The notes: a model not told the origin generated them from the sequence alone. Positions 23,620 through 35,938 are shown, numbered from the stretch's first letter. The stretch is 64,000 bases of DNA from [Phialemoniopsis] sp. UDSM-2020 (GCA_018873225.1 JAEILZ010000007.1:2170001-2234000); one strand, 5' to 3'. Translations and numbers: made by a program.

Positions 23620-25711
23620 CTACCACTCATCGTCTGAGGCCTCGTCATCTAACATCAGAGGTCAGTATCAAGTACTACAATCGCGTGAACAGAGTCATCA
23701 GGGGAGCGACTTACCACTAGCGCTGACTTTCTCCTTCCGCTTTTGCAACGCTGCGGCCAGAGCATCGGCCATACCACCGCCGCCGCCTCCGGGCGCAACA
23801 CCCGCAGGGGGGAGCCCGCTTCCGTGCGGACCTGAGTCGCCGCCACCGCCACCGACCTGAGCCTGACTTCTGTCCCTAATCTGGGTCCTATCAACCTTTT
23901 TCAGAGAGGAAATACCACCAGCCTTCTGGATGCCGTCAAGCATAGCCGAGCGGCCAGTGTCGGCAGATGGTAATGCAGGCGCCGGCACGCCCGAGGCATA
24001 GCCCGAGTCTCTATTGGGCATTGGCGGTGGAGGTGGCGGGACGCCGCCCATGCCGGGTGGAGGCGGGGGCGGAGGCGGAGGAACGCCACCCGGGGCAGAT
24101 GAAGGGGGCAGAGGAGGTGGTGGTGGAGGCATGCCTCCCGATGATGAGTTTGGTAAGGGAGGGGGTGGCGGTGCGTTTGACGAGGGAAGTGGAGGTGGGG
24201 GAGGAGCATGGCCTGCTGGTAATGGAGGAGGAGCGTGACCCGCTGGCAATGGAGGAGGGACACCTCGTGCTGGAGGTGCGGGCGGCGGAGGAACGGGACG
24301 CGAGGTGGAAGGTGGCAGAGGTGGAGGAGCGCCGCCAACTTTGGGAGGTAGAGGGGGAGGTACTCCTGCCGGAGCATGGCTGTTGCGGGCTGGCGGCGGT
24401 GGCGGCACGCCTCCTCTGCTCGGTGGCGGTGGTGGTACACTTCGTTGACCCGCGAACGGCGGCGGCACGCCAAACCTGTGACCGGAGTCTGCACTTTCAT
24501 CGACGGGCGTCTTCGGGGGCCTAGGCGGCGGGGCCGGGCCAGGAGCTGCCGGAACAGGCCGCCGAGCGGGCTCCACACGCGCGTATTTGCCAGCATCTGG
24601 TAGCGGCGGTGGGGCATTGAACTTTGGCCTCGGGGGGGATGGTTCCCTTGGAGGCGTGGGCTCTCTTTGAACGACTTCATCTGCTTTGCCTGACCTTCTC
24701 GGAGCTGGGGGAGGCGGTGGACCGCCCTTCCGCGCGGGTGGCGGTGCGGGTGGTTCGCGGTGTCCGGGGGAGCTAGCGGCTGGTGGAGGCGGAGGTGCCC
24801 GGAGAGATGATCCATTCGTTGCCGGAGGAGGTGGTGGCGGTGGAGGGGAAGGCGTAGCAGCAGTGGGAGCGGCGGCGGCGGCGTTACTCTGCTCTTGACC
24901 CTTGATGAACTCGACAATGAAGTCCTGGTTATCTCGAATGAATTCGTCGTTCAGGCCGCTTGCCTTCAGATCGTCTCCAAACTGTTCGCGCCAATGAGGG
25001 TTGAACGCATCCAATGTGGCAAACTCGGAAACAGGGCTTTGATAGTCGTAACCGTTGATGCTGCTCGTGCGGCCGTGGTTGAAGCTTCCGGAGCCAGAAT
25101 GCGGTATGGCATTTCTCGGTGATTCGGGAGGCGTCGGGGCTGAGGAGTGCCTATGTCCTCCAAATATCCCTCCCAAGAAAGAGTGCTTGTGCCCGCCTCC
25201 TCCGCTTGAAGGGGCGCCGCCGAAAGGCGTCGCTCGTGTAGCCTTGCTTGCGTTCTTTTCCCTGTCGTCCATCTTCTTCTTGAACTGCTTCGCCTCCTTC
25301 TCGTCGCTGAATGACAACCCTGCCAAGCATTCCTCGAGCTCGAAAGTGTGGAAGAAGGTGCGATCTTGGTTGTAGTGCCATGTGTCGTAAATCTCTTGGT
25401 CCCAAATAACACCTCGGTTGCCGGGCTGAGGACTGTGAGTATTTGTCCAAGAGCTGGATAGGGGCCGAAAGGGGTGCAATGCAATGCAGGTTTAGACTTA
25501 CGGAGATGTCCACCATCTTCAGCCAGTAGGTATTACCGACAAGATCATTGGCGAGCACTACAGCTCCTTGAAGGCCGGTGAAATTCCATCTCGACTTGTT
25601 GGGGTAGGCGACGTAAAGACGTGCGACAGCGACCGCCTGGATCTTGTTGCTCTGCTTGGGCACATATCGCTTGACAATCTCCTTATCGGCATCGCTCAAA
25701 ATGGACGGCAT
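23620..25711 (-). CDS. LAS17: WASP/Las17 homologue, Arp2/3 activator
   Basis: A nucleation-promoting factor that drives branched actin assembly at endocytic patches through Arp2/3. Exons 25711-25502, 25425-23715 and 23648-23620 join to 649 residues. WH1/EVH1 spans about 1-130 (NKIQAVAVARLYVAYPNKS, then GVIWDQEIYDTWHYNQDRTFFHTFE), closely matching yeast Las17. A long proline-rich region follows (about 225-560) with many PPPPPP and PPPLPAGHA repeats for SH3 proteins and profilin. A WH2 actin-binding motif is in RSAMLDGIQKAGGISSLKKV, then a Gly-rich linker, a C helix (MADALAAALQKRKEKVSAS) and the acidic DDEASDDEW tail with its terminal Trp. The last eight codons and the stop lie alone in a 29 nt exon. 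The large open frame at 23901-24917 (same strand, other frame) is a shadow of the G+C-rich proline repeats. Confidence 0.95.
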
Positions 25712-26836
25712 GGTGAGGGATATGGACCGTCACTGGGAGAGGGCAAGGGACAATCGGCGTTCGTGATCGCCCGCGCTCAATGCGTCGTTGGTTGTGCCGG
25801 CATAGGATGCTGGAAAGGGTGCGGATGATGACGCTGGATTGGAGGTTGGTCGTGTGTTTGCTGGAAGGTTTGTCGTTCGCTGGTCGGGCGGCTCGCAGAC
25901 GCGGAGTAATAGCGCTTATCCTATGGACTGGACTGCTGGATCTAGCTAGCCTGAATGCTGGGGCAAGCTCGTTAATAGGATGCGCCTGGAAGATCTTGCT
26001 TCGCTTTTAGCTACGAAGTGACACTCCCGAGGTTGGCAACTTGGAAGAAGCTCTACTGGTGAATTGTTTCATGAAATGTGGAATTCGGGTTGGGGGGTTT
26101 TGGTAGAAGGTTTGAAGGGTCTGCCTTCTTTCGAGAAAGGTTAGGTCAGTTCAGTCAGTTGTTGCCTTGGAGTCGCCAACACCAGGGTTTAGTGCTCCAT
26201 CTTGGGCCTAAAGGCCTCCTCGCACGCGTCGGGTCCCTACAATGGGTGGTCAACGTAGGGCACTTGCATAGCCACGACGCCGCCGGTGTTAGTCCTTTGA
26301 GGCAAAGAATGTGCCTTGAGAAGAACTCAGTGCCTTTGCAGCCACCTCAATATAAAAGTATGCACCGTTGCAAGATAATGCTGTTTGAATTTCGAGTCTA
26401 TACATATTAAATAATGGATGAAGGAAATGATATATCTTTTTGTGGCTGGTGTCGGGAGTAGTTCTCAAAGCCCATAAGGTTAGATGACGTGACATGGAAC
26501 AGTCGAGAGCTTGGGAACGTCTTGGGTTGCCTCTGTGCGCGCCGCCCACTCCAGGATAGAGTTAGCATCGATCACTTTGGTCATTTGAAGATTGAGCGAT
26601 CCGTCTCTCCTGGCCCGTTGGTTGTTGGGGACACGCGTAGTCCACGAATACGCAGGCATGTCACTGAGATGTAGCGTTTGTGAGTACCCGACGCCCCGCA
26701 CACGCAACGCAACAGTAAAGTAAGTGTAACAGGCAGAAAAGATAGTCCTATTCTCGTCGACTCATACAAGTGATAATCAAAATTGTGATACAAAATCCAT
26801 CATGTAGATTCGCTCTCCAGAATGAGCCGAATGTGC
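25712..26836. other. Intergenic: WASP promoter and small-gene 3' flank
   Basis: 1.1 kb without a supported gene. A minus-strand frame of about 59 codons from an ATG near 26656 (MPAYSW, ending at 26480) is coding-like in composition, but I recognise no family and cannot support it. Confidence 0.5.
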
Positions 26837-27119
26837 TTATTTCATGATATGCGCCTCCTTGTTGAGGTCTGCCGCCTTGGCCCTGCGCTCTTCCTTGGTG
26901 CCCTCCTCGGCGGCATTGAAGTCCTTGGGAACAGCAGGGCCGGGTTGGGCGGAATGGGCCGAGAACTTGTCTTTGATGCTATCGACAAGACCCTTATCCT
27001 TCTCGGGCTGAAGAGGGAGAGAAAGGGTATGTTAGCTGATACTGACTGGGCGGTCTTTCATGGGGCAGTAAGTGCCATACCTGCTGCTGAGTCTTTGCCT
27101 GATCCTTGTTGAAATCCAT
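26837..27119 (-). CDS. Small hydrophilic protein of 69 residues, unknown function
   Basis: Exon 1 (27119-27081) encodes MDFNKDQAKTQQQ. A GTATGG/CAG intron of 73 nt leads to exon 2 (27007-26837), which begins PEKDKGLVDSIKDKFSAH and ends EERRAKAADLNKEAHIMK before TAA. The frame closes in phase 0. The protein is short, highly charged, free of Cys and Trp, and has no signal or membrane segment; Lys, Asp, Glu, Ala and Gln dominate, as in disordered or stress-type fungal small proteins. I recognise no named family. Its gene is divergent from XPF/RAD1. Support is the good splice pair, the start context and the clean composition. Presence in related fungi would settle it. Confidence 0.7.
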
Positions 27120-27748
27120 GTTGGCTTTAGTGAGCAAGGGTGTCAATGGTATGAATGCTTGATACTGTATGCAGAGGATTAAATCCAAAAACGTTGAAAT
27201 TGCCTTTCAGATAGGACAGGTTTCAGAAAACAGTCCTAAAGAAAGCGATACTGGTAGCTCAAGCCTTCTTATACAGTCAAGCACTCGTCAAAGTTGGCCA
27301 GTCGGTTGAGCATAAATCAACTCGAGGGCGATTATGACGTCTTGGGCATGCCTTGTGACTGTCGACGGGCCAAGACAGGCCTCCGTAGTGGGTGTTACGA
27401 ATCTCACCCGCCACAGCTCAGCGCGCAGCCTAGCGAATTAGCGCATGCACAACACACTGTACGTACATTAGTTCGGGCCCCCAAAGTGCACCTCTATGGT
27501 TCTAGACATGGAGATAGCCGTTGACGTAGGCAGGCAGATAGATTTTCGCCGCGTCTTCATCCCGCGCGACGAACCACAGCTCCGGGTCCGCCGCTGTCCT
27601 CTGCATGCACTTTCGAAGCTGCCCTGCAAGTTCATCTGCAGCGGGCCAGGTTTTGTACTGTTCTTGAGACGCGATCTCCGGACACTCCCCCCGGCCTGTC
27701 ATATCTACCGGAGATCACAAGCTTCATGGGCATGCTCGACTGCCCCAC
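27120..27748. other. Divergent promoter region, 69-residue gene / XPF
   Basis: 629 nt between divergent start codons. No gene; no strong motif seen. Confidence 0.55.
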
Positions 27749-30631
27749 ATGTCCGCGCCCACGGCACCGCAGCCGGTGAAGCTCTCTCTCCCCTTGGTAA
27801 GCCCCCGATAGTCGTTGATGCTGCTAGCCGAGCTCAGAGCTGATACCCCACTGCTGTAGGAATATCAGCAGAGCCTCTTCCAGGAACTCAGGGCTGAAGA
27901 TGAGCTCGTCGTCATAGCCCGAGGCCTGGGCCTCATGCGCCTAGTCACGAACCTGCTTCACTCCTACGATGCTGCAGGAAACAACCTGATCATAGTGCTC
28001 AATGCAGAGGAGCGAGAGAATGGCTGGATTGGCGAGGCACTTGCGGAGCATGCCGCCATCAGCATGTCTCCCAAGGCCAGGGGTCTCACCGTCATCAACA
28101 CGGACTTCACGAGCGTCGCAGCCCGTGAGAAGATGTATGCACAAGGTGGTATCTTCAGCATCACTTCCCGCATCCTAGTGGTCGACCTCCTGACCAGTCT
28201 TCTGGACCCGGAGAGCATTACCGGCATGGTCGTACTGCATGCCGACAGGATTATCGCCACATCTCTCGAGGCCTTCATCCTGCGGATATATCGGCAGAAG
28301 AACAAAGTGGGCTTCCTCAAGGCTTTCTCGGACAACCCGGACCCCTTCACCACTGGCTTCAACCCTTTAGCTACTATGATGCGCAATCTGTTTCTCCGCA
28401 AGACCTCCTTGTGGCCACGCTTCCACATCTCGGTGGCCAAGTCTCTCGAAGGCAAAAAGAAGGCCGAGGTGATCGAGCTTGAGGTTCCCATGACCGATGC
28501 CATGAAAGAGATACAGAACGCCATTCTAGAGTGCGTCGAGGTCAGCATCCACGAGCTGAAGAAGGGGAACACAGGGCTTGAGATGGATGACTGGAATCTC
28601 GACAGTGCCCTTCTCAAGAACTTCGACGTTATTGTGCGGAGGCAGCTGGACCCCAACTGGCACAGGGTCAGTTGGAAGACGAAGCAGATAGTGGGTGATC
28701 TTACGGTCCTTCGAGGCATGCTGCAGTCGATTGTTGCCTTCGACGCCGTTTCATTCTTACAGCATTTAGACACCATTCACGCAGCCCACTCGCCTCCACC
28801 TGGTTCTACCAGACAGAACCAGTCGCCATGGCTCTTCCTTGATGCCGCTCAGACGATCTTCGACACGGCGAAGCGAAGAGTCTACACGGGGAGTAACAAA
28901 GCTGGGCCGGACGCGTCTATTGACTCTCTCCGTCCTGTACTTGAAGAGCAGCCCAAGTGGGCTATTCTTTCGGAGGTTCTTGAGGAGATTGATCGAGACC
29001 TGTACTTTGATCCTATGCCGCGAGACGACTCCAACGGGACGATTCTTATCATGTGCGGAGATACAGACACCTGCCGCCAACTCAGGGATTACTTGCAGAC
29101 CATGCATGTTCGACCGCAGATAGAGAAGAAGGTCGAGGCCGTCTTCGACGAGGAGGAGGACAAGGCATCAGCAGCGTTCATGATGCGGCGCAAGTTACGA
29201 AACTACCTCAAGTGGAAGCGTGAGTTTGCTCAAGTAAGCGCAACGCTCTTTGCCGAGAACCAAAAGGCTCTCAACAACGCCGTCGATCCTCGGACAGGAC
29301 AGAGCCGGAACAGCAGGGCACCCGCCAACAAAAGAAGGCGAGTGCGTGGAGGAGGGAACGTGGGTCTCATGGCCGGGCGGACCGAGAATGGCTCGATCGC
29401 CCAATACTTCGAGCAACCTGGAGAGGTCGCCGATCTCATGGCCGAGGTGCAGCTCACGGAGGAGGAAGCCAAGCAGAAGGCGGATGTGATAGCCACCGCC
29501 GACCCCCTCGAAGACATGGACGACTACTACCAGCTATTTGTGATGCAGGATCTGGTCACCATACATGCCTACGACGGCGACCAAGACGAGCATGTTCTCG
29601 AGGAGGTGAAACCCCGCTATATCATCATGTACGAGCCAGATGCCTCGTTTATTAGACGAGTCGAGGTGTACCGGTCATCCCACAACGACAGAAACGTCCG
29701 GGCGTACTTCATGTACTACGGCGGCTCTGTCGAGGAGCAAAGGTACCTCTCAGGGGTACGCAGGGAGAAAGATGCATTCACCAAGTTGATCAAGGAGCGC
29801 GCGGGCATGAGTATCGTCATGACGACCGATGCACACGGGGTTGAGGACCCGCAGGAGCAGTTCCTGCGGACTATCAACACCCGTATCGCCGGCGGCGGCC
29901 GACTCGCCGCCACGGCGCAGCCACCCCGGGTTGTGGTTGATGTGCGAGAGTTCCGGTCCTCTTTACCCAGTTTGTTGCATGGCAAGTCGATGGTTATCGT
30001 TCCGTGCATGTTGACCGTTGGCGACTACATCCTCTCACCTAACATCTGCGTGGAGCGCAAGTCCATCAGCGATCTCATCTCGTCGTTCAAAGACGGTCGT
30101 CTGTACACCCAGGCCGAGACCATGTTCCAGCACTACAAGAGTCCGATGCTGCTCATCGAGTTTGATCAGAACAAGTCGTTCACCCTGGAGCCATTTGCCG
30201 ACTTATCGGGCAGTCTCAGCAGTGTGGCGCCCACCAATGTGTCTTCGGACCTCCAGTCCAAAATCGTCCTCCTGACTTTGGCGTTCCCCAAATTGCGCAT
30301 TATATGGTCATCCTCACCGTACGAGACCGCAGAGATCTTTGAGAGACTCAAAGCGCAGGAAGAAGAGCCGGACCCGATTGCGGCGGTCAGAGCGGGGCTG
30401 GACAAGGATATGAGGGCCGATGATCAGCCCTTCAATACTGAACCGCAGGAGATGCTCAGCGTGGTGCCGGGAGTGACATCCAAGAACATCAAGAATCTGA
30501 TCTTGGAAACGGAAAACATCAAGGAGGTTGCCAATATGGACCCGGCCGAGTTAGAGCCGCTTGTCGGCAAAGAGGCGGGCAGACAGATCCATGCTTTCTT
30601 CAAAAAGGATGTGATCGAAGACGAGGAGTAG
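27749..30631 (+). CDS. RAD1: DNA repair endonuclease XPF/Rad1
   Basis: The catalytic subunit of the XPF-ERCC1 (Rad1-Rad10) nuclease, which cuts 5' of lesions in nucleotide excision repair and in crosslink and recombination intermediates. A 48 nt first exon (27749-27796, MSAPTAPQPVKLSLPL) is spliced through a 63 nt GTAAGC/TAG intron to a single long exon (27860-30631), giving 939 residues. The N-terminal two-thirds is the degenerate SF2 helicase-like domain (GLMRLVTNLLHSYDA, then LVVDLLTSLLDPESITGMVVLHAD). The ERCC4 nuclease domain begins near residue 710 (VVVDVREFRSSLPSLLHG) and has the catalytic ERKSISDL at about 748. Tandem helix-hairpin-helix repeats form the C-terminus (about 875-930, VPGVTSKNIKNLILE), for ERCC1/Rad10 binding. 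Without the short first exon the frame would lack a proper ATG in context. Confidence 0.96.
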
Positions 30632-30996
30632 ACTCCGTAGGGAGTAGATAGGAAATTAATACAAACAGATCTCTTGACATTGTTCACTGGTCACTCAAGA
30701 TATCTCTCCAGAAGCTGTGTCTAAAGTAATTTCGACCCATTCGTTATTCATGAGTTGTAGTAATGCGCATCAGACTGCATTGGGTATCTCGACGCTCCTA
30801 AACTGTCACAGCCCTAACATTCCTTCATCCCTCATGACGGAGGCTCGCGTTCGAAAAAGAGAAAAGCGAACAAAACTCGCGAAGCCCGTTACAAATACAA
30901 TGCGAATCCCATCCTGAATTCGACCGAATCACCCCATCTGCCGTTTCATTTCCCTTCTCTCACTTCCACTTCTCGACGGCAGGCAGATGGGACCGA
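30632..30996. other. Convergent 3' flanks of XPF and the 73-residue gene
   Basis: 365 nt between convergent stop codons. Nothing further is seen. Confidence 0.6.
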
Positions 30997-31360
30997 TCAG
31001 ATGGTACTCGTCGTGTGGCGGTGGTGACGACTACCACCCACTCTGTGCCGTCTACCGCCTGAGCGGTGGCATGTCAGGCAGCCAACAATCTGTAGAAGCA
31101 GAGCGTGGTCAGTACATGGATTTTGGAATCCTTAAGAGGGAAGGGGTGGAAACATACCGTGTCAAAGACAGCGATGACGCCGTTAACAATGGCCATGATG
31201 ATAGCGCCAATGGCATGGACAATAGCCATGAGGGCAGAGCCGATGGCTCGGAAGACGGACTCAATCTGTAAATATGGCAGGAATGTCAGTAACGTCGTTC
31301 ATGTACATGTGTCGGGATAGTTCGGTAGGAAGGACGTACGCAAGAGACGACGGCACCCAT
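30997..31360 (-). CDS. Small protein of 73 residues with myristoylation-type N-terminus
   Basis: Three exons, 31360-31340, 31265-31158 and 31089-30997, join in phase 0 to 73 residues. Exon 1 encodes exactly MGAVVSC, a Gly-2/Ser-6 N-myristoylation pattern with an adjacent palmitoylatable Cys-7. Exon 2 encodes a long hydrophobic or amphipathic helix rich in Ala and Ile (SALMAIVHAIGAIIMAIV). Exon 3 adds a CLTC motif and a basic Gly/Arg/His tail. It resembles uncharacterised short proteins often predicted in Pezizomycotina genomes, but I know of no assigned function. A peripheral or integral membrane protein is inferred. The promoter lies in the 1.6 kb between this gene and MRS2. Confidence 0.82.
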
Positions 31361-32948
31361 GATGACTGATTTCGTAGGTTGTGAAGTTGAGTATTGGTTG
31401 AGATTGAATGTTTAGGTGTTGTAGGTATGCAGGACTTGTCGTTTGTTCAAGTAGGGTATATCCCTTTATTTGTTGCTTTGTAGGATTGTAATTGGGTATC
31501 TAATGAACAAACAAGAATGGGTGTGGTGTTGACAGCTAGCCCGGCGGTATGTTTATATACCAGTTTCGAGCCTGCCGTGACCTCACCACTTGCAGCCGGG
31601 CAGCCACCCCTACCTACCAGCATCGTCATATCGAAAAAAAGAAAGAAATTAAGGCGGCACACACCAAAAAAACCTGTCACAAGGCGCGGACCCAACCATG
31701 ACCAAAGCCGTGCATCATCAAGCGCATCCGTAAATGTGGCTGCCATCACCTGGCGTCGCTGACGTCACTAGCCAACGGCGATCCAAGGGTAGCCACACCT
31801 CCCGCTCCCCCAATCTCGTCTCGCCTGGCGCCACAGGGAGACAAATCAGATTCTCCTTTCTTGTCTCGTCTTGTCTCGGGAGCAGCGAATGACGATTCAT
31901 CGGAGCTTTTCTCCGGGTGTGTTGCACACAACAATATGCGGGAGTTCTTATTGCAGCGAAAAGCGGATGGCCGTGGGGGGAAAGGTAACTGCACAAGGGC
32001 GGATGACCGTTACCACGGCTCCGTCATATTTTCTTCCCGATAGCACCAATACGGTAATTTTACAGTAAACGTCCGCTAATCCTTCTTCCCCTTCTGTCCA
32101 CTGTCAGCCACTGTCAGTGCCCACAGAGCGCATTAGTTGGACCTCTAAACTCTGCCTAAATTTTGGCATGTCGACGGGTAGCCCACTCAGGCCACGCCTT
32201 GCCAAGACCATGATGTCATATCCACTACAGCTGCCATGCGGCTTAAAAAACGTAAAGGAGCACGTTGGTATCGCCCGATCGCGCACGTCTTGAGCTCATT
32301 TCTTGTTTTTCCTGAAACCATGCGCTGTAAGCGAGAGAGGAGTATGAGATCTAGATCCTTCAAACCTAGTGGGGCGGTCGATCGTTCGCGATCGTTCTCG
32401 TACGGGCCACGATGATGGGATTGATGAACCCTGTGGCTTGCACATATATGACGCCACACTTTGATATATGACGCCACAGTTGACGCCACACCTCTCGATG
32501 CGACACTCACGATCACACTCACCAGTCTTCATCGATCTCTGCACTGAATAATTAGTTCATATTAGTAAAGACCCAGCACATCGAGGTGCCACTTAGTTCT
32601 CTCTCTGATTGGCGGTGGTAACCTTGACCTATCCAGGATATCTTAAGACGGGATAGCCTCGAAAACCAACCATCGGTGAGAATTGATAAGCGCCATTATT
32701 TGTTTGACATCGTAAGGCTAGCATGAGAAGAGTATAGACATTAAACAACTAGAATGATGCGCGTCGCTATAGGTACCGTGCCCTGTCCCCGTGTTGCCTT
32801 CTTGGCCATCTATATTGCGAATGGTGAAATGCAAAGTCCAGACGCCAAGAGAAACGCCGTGATGATGCCAGAGAAGCACGCACATAAACTCATCTTACAA
32901 TGCTGACACAGACCTGAGGCCCGTCGTAGTTGACCAGGGATCCATCTC
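31361..32948. other. Intergenic: promoter of the 73-residue gene
   Basis: 1.6 kb between two minus-strand genes, no supported coding sequence. It contains a three-copy TGACGCCACA repeat (listed separately) and pyrimidine-rich tracts. Confidence 0.55.
32449..32490. repeat. Three direct copies of TGACGCCACA
   Basis: Identical decamers at 32449-32458, 32469-32478 and 32481-32490; the first two sit in a longer ATATATGACGCCACA unit. TGACG is a bZIP half-site core, so this may be a regulatory array about 1.1 kb upstream of the 73-residue gene, or just a short tandem duplication. Confidence 0.6.
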
Positions 32949-34725
32949 CTAGAACCAGCTTCTCTTCTTCGACGACGACATCTGCCTCATGACCCTGAGC
33001 CTCTGAAGCCTCTCCTTGTTCTTCGCTTCGAGTAGTTCGGTTGGCCCCTGCTCCCAGAGGAAGGGCGGGTAGTTGTCCCGCTTCTTGCTGCTGACACGGG
33101 AATCGACGCCCATCTTGACACGCTGGACCTTTCTCAGCTTGATCAGGCCATACCAGCAGACAATGAGCGAGAACAAGGCCGAGACGCCAGTGACGGCGCC
33201 AAAGCCCCAGTTGGTCTCTTCGATGAAGTTCTCGAGGTTCATGCCGTACAAGCCCGCGAGGAAGGTGCCCATCGCAAGACCCAACGTTCCGATGCTAAAC
33301 TTCAGATCCAGCAACATCAGTGAGTTACGGTTGGCATCGAGAATAGCTCGGATGCTGTTACATTGATTAGCATTTGTGTCATGTAATAAATAGTGACTAT
33401 AATCGGTGCAATGAGTTTCTTACATTTCTTCCGTGTTTCTGATACTGGAGACCAGATTGCTGGCCTCTTGCGCAACTTCATCGCAAACCTTGTGGTAGGA
33501 CTCGAGCAGCATTTCGACTTCGGTGTGATCGTCTTCGCCTCGATAGATGTCGTGGGTCTTTTCCGTCAGGTACATAGCCGCGAGGTCGTCGTCCGCCTCG
33601 AGTAGTTCGTCGATAGCGTCGCGGACTAGCTTGGCTTTCTGCTCGAATGTGCTGACCTTCTTGGAGAACACAAGCAACATGCGCAGCTTATCGCGGGTGA
33701 TGTCCTCCTCGAGCTCGCTGAGAACCCGCAACACCGGCTCCCGCACCGTCTCAAAGTCAGCCTCTAGCTCCGAGGTGACCGACATCATGACTGCTTCCAG
33801 CGCTCGGAACTCGTAGGGCAGGCCACCAGCGCCGGGTGCCTGTTTTTGTTGCAGCTTGCCTTGAAGGTCGTACATGAAGGCAGACTGCGGGTACGACGTC
33901 TTGGAGCCGTATACATCGAACAGCAGCACGCGGTCGTGCTTGATCAGGACCTTGAGATGCAGGAGGTTGAGCAGTATAGCAGCCGGGCGCACAAGGATGT
34001 GTGGAAGATTGGATGAGTCGATCTTCCGGAGATCTCGGGGTAGCAGGCCGTACTGATGACACGAGTATTAGTGCGCTGTGACGAGGATCACGATGTCCAT
34101 CAACGGCCGGGCGTGCGACGTTTACCTTTGCGATCAGCTCGCTCTTCTTGAACTCCCCGTCAACCAGAATGACCTTGCCGTACTCGTCCACTTCCGTACA
34201 GCGCAGGCGGGGTTCCAGAGCTGACTTGGCAGAGAGTTGTCTCCTCGAGTTGAACATGAACATATCGTCCAAGTTGTCCGAGTGCGGAAAGTCATCGGGC
34301 TGCAGAGGATTGATCTCGCGGCGCGCCCGGGATCCCCACAGCCGTTCGTGCCATAGCTCCTGATCTTCCGAGTCATCTTTGCATTTCCAAGACCCGTATC
34401 CCCTTGTCTCGGACTGGGCTGTCGGATTGCCGACTTTGGACCGGGACTTGCGCAGAGACTTAGGAAGAACCGAGTCCAGGTCCCAGATCGCGGCCTGCAT
34501 CACAGCATCACGCCTTGGTAGTGAAGTGCATAACCGCCTCAATGGGGCCTGGGTTGGAGACCTAGATGCTATGCATCGTTGAGAAAAGGCGGCTCGCGCT
34601 TGTATGCGACGGAGAGGAGTCCCGATGTCATGGCTGGCGTTCAGAAAAAGTTGCTCGGATTGTGACCGAAGGAACCGGAGGAGGGTGTGTGAAGGCACGG
34701 GCGAGGGCAGGGCTGGCGGCGGCAT
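32949..34725 (-). CDS. MRS2: Mitochondrial inner-membrane Mg2+ channel MRS2/LPE10
   Basis: A CorA-superfamily channel that brings Mg2+ into the mitochondrial matrix. Exons 34725-34126, 34052-33424 and 33354-32949 join through 73 and 69 nt introns to 544 residues. Residues 1 to about 75 are an Arg/Ser/Pro-rich presequence. The matrix domain runs from about 170 to 425, including YGLLPRDLRKID, LRVLSELEEDITRDKLRMLL and SSIRNTEEIIRAILDANRNS. The GMN selectivity motif is at 447-449 (FLAGLYGMN), just after TM1 (about 428-446). TM2 is at about 460-483. The tail ends in basic residues (SSSKKRSWF). The ATG at 34725 is the first in the frame. Confidence 0.96.
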
Positions 34726-35938
34726 TGCGCGCAGGGCGGTGATGGACTCGGCGATGATGTCCTTCCCGAGGCGGCCCAGCTGCGTTTCCTTCGTAAGTCG
34801 GGTCTAGGCGGGGAAGTGCAATGTCTTGACGCGGACGCTCTCCAGGTTGCATGGCAAAGTGAGGAAATCTTTTGGAGACTTTGGCGACCAGGTAATGCAT
34901 GGGTGTGGGTCCATCCGCCGCCCGGCCATTACTTAGTGAGTACTGATATAGTGTTTATGGGCACGGCAGCCGTGCGCAAGCCCCATGGATGGACGGCCAT
35001 TGATCCATCAGGTCCCCTCAAAACTGCCCTCGAACGCCCTCTGGGCTTAGCGAGGCGGCTAAGCGCGAGACCATGCGGGGAGGGAAGCAATGGGAAGGAT
35101 TCCCTCGTTGTGTTGGTTCGGGATGCCAGTCTTTCCAACGGGCACATACATGAATACACGGCCAGCTGTCCAATTGGGACGCGTGCTCCAGGACAAGAAG
35201 ACGGGATTGATCTGCCTGCTATATTGCTCGTGGAACGCCTCCAAGTAACAGGGAAAATACGCGCGGCTTTCATCGTTGGAAGCTGCCAGCCCTGCCATTA
35301 TTCATGGACTCGTCCCTGTGCCATCACACTACCACGCTACAGATGTAACTACCTACCTACTCTGTAGGCTACGGCCCACGGGAGACAAGCCGGTACCCAT
35401 ATCAATGATACAGTGCAGGGCAGGGGTCCCAGGGTTAGGCCGTGCCCGAACATGCCTTTCAGAGACTTCGACTTTGAAGATCAACAGTCAAGGGTAAGCA
35501 ATGCCAAGTGCAGTAGGTGTTGTGCGTTGTTTGTGCAGAAGAGGAACACCTACACTCAGTGCCTGCGGCCAATGCACTCAGTCGGGCAGTCTTTACGTGC
35601 AGGTGTGGATGTATCTGTCGAGAAGGACGAGGGCGCGAACAAGGACGCATACACATGCCTACCTGGACACTCGGCTGATAGAGGAGGAGGGGTGTGTCAA
35701 ACTGGAGGGCAAAAGCTATCTATCTAGATGGTCAATCGGATTGAAAGACGACGAGCAGCATCTGGGGTATGACAGAGGAGACAGACAGTGCAGACATACC
35801 GAGACAAGACAGCACGAGAGCACCTCAGGCATGGCCACAGACGGCTTTTCTGTGCTTCAGATTCGCCAGGATAATTCACCAGGCAGAGAGGCAACAGAGC
35901 AGGGAAAGGGGGAAAAAAGCAAAAGGAACGAACTCGAC

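Noticed and set aside
23901..24917. 338-codon frame inside the WASP gene
   Set aside because: Alternative frame of G+C-rich proline repeats, His/Arg/Leu-rich; the WASP frame has clear domains.
34816..35367. 183-codon plus-strand frame between MRS2 and the F-box gene
   Set aside because: No recognisable motif or splice structure; probably chance.
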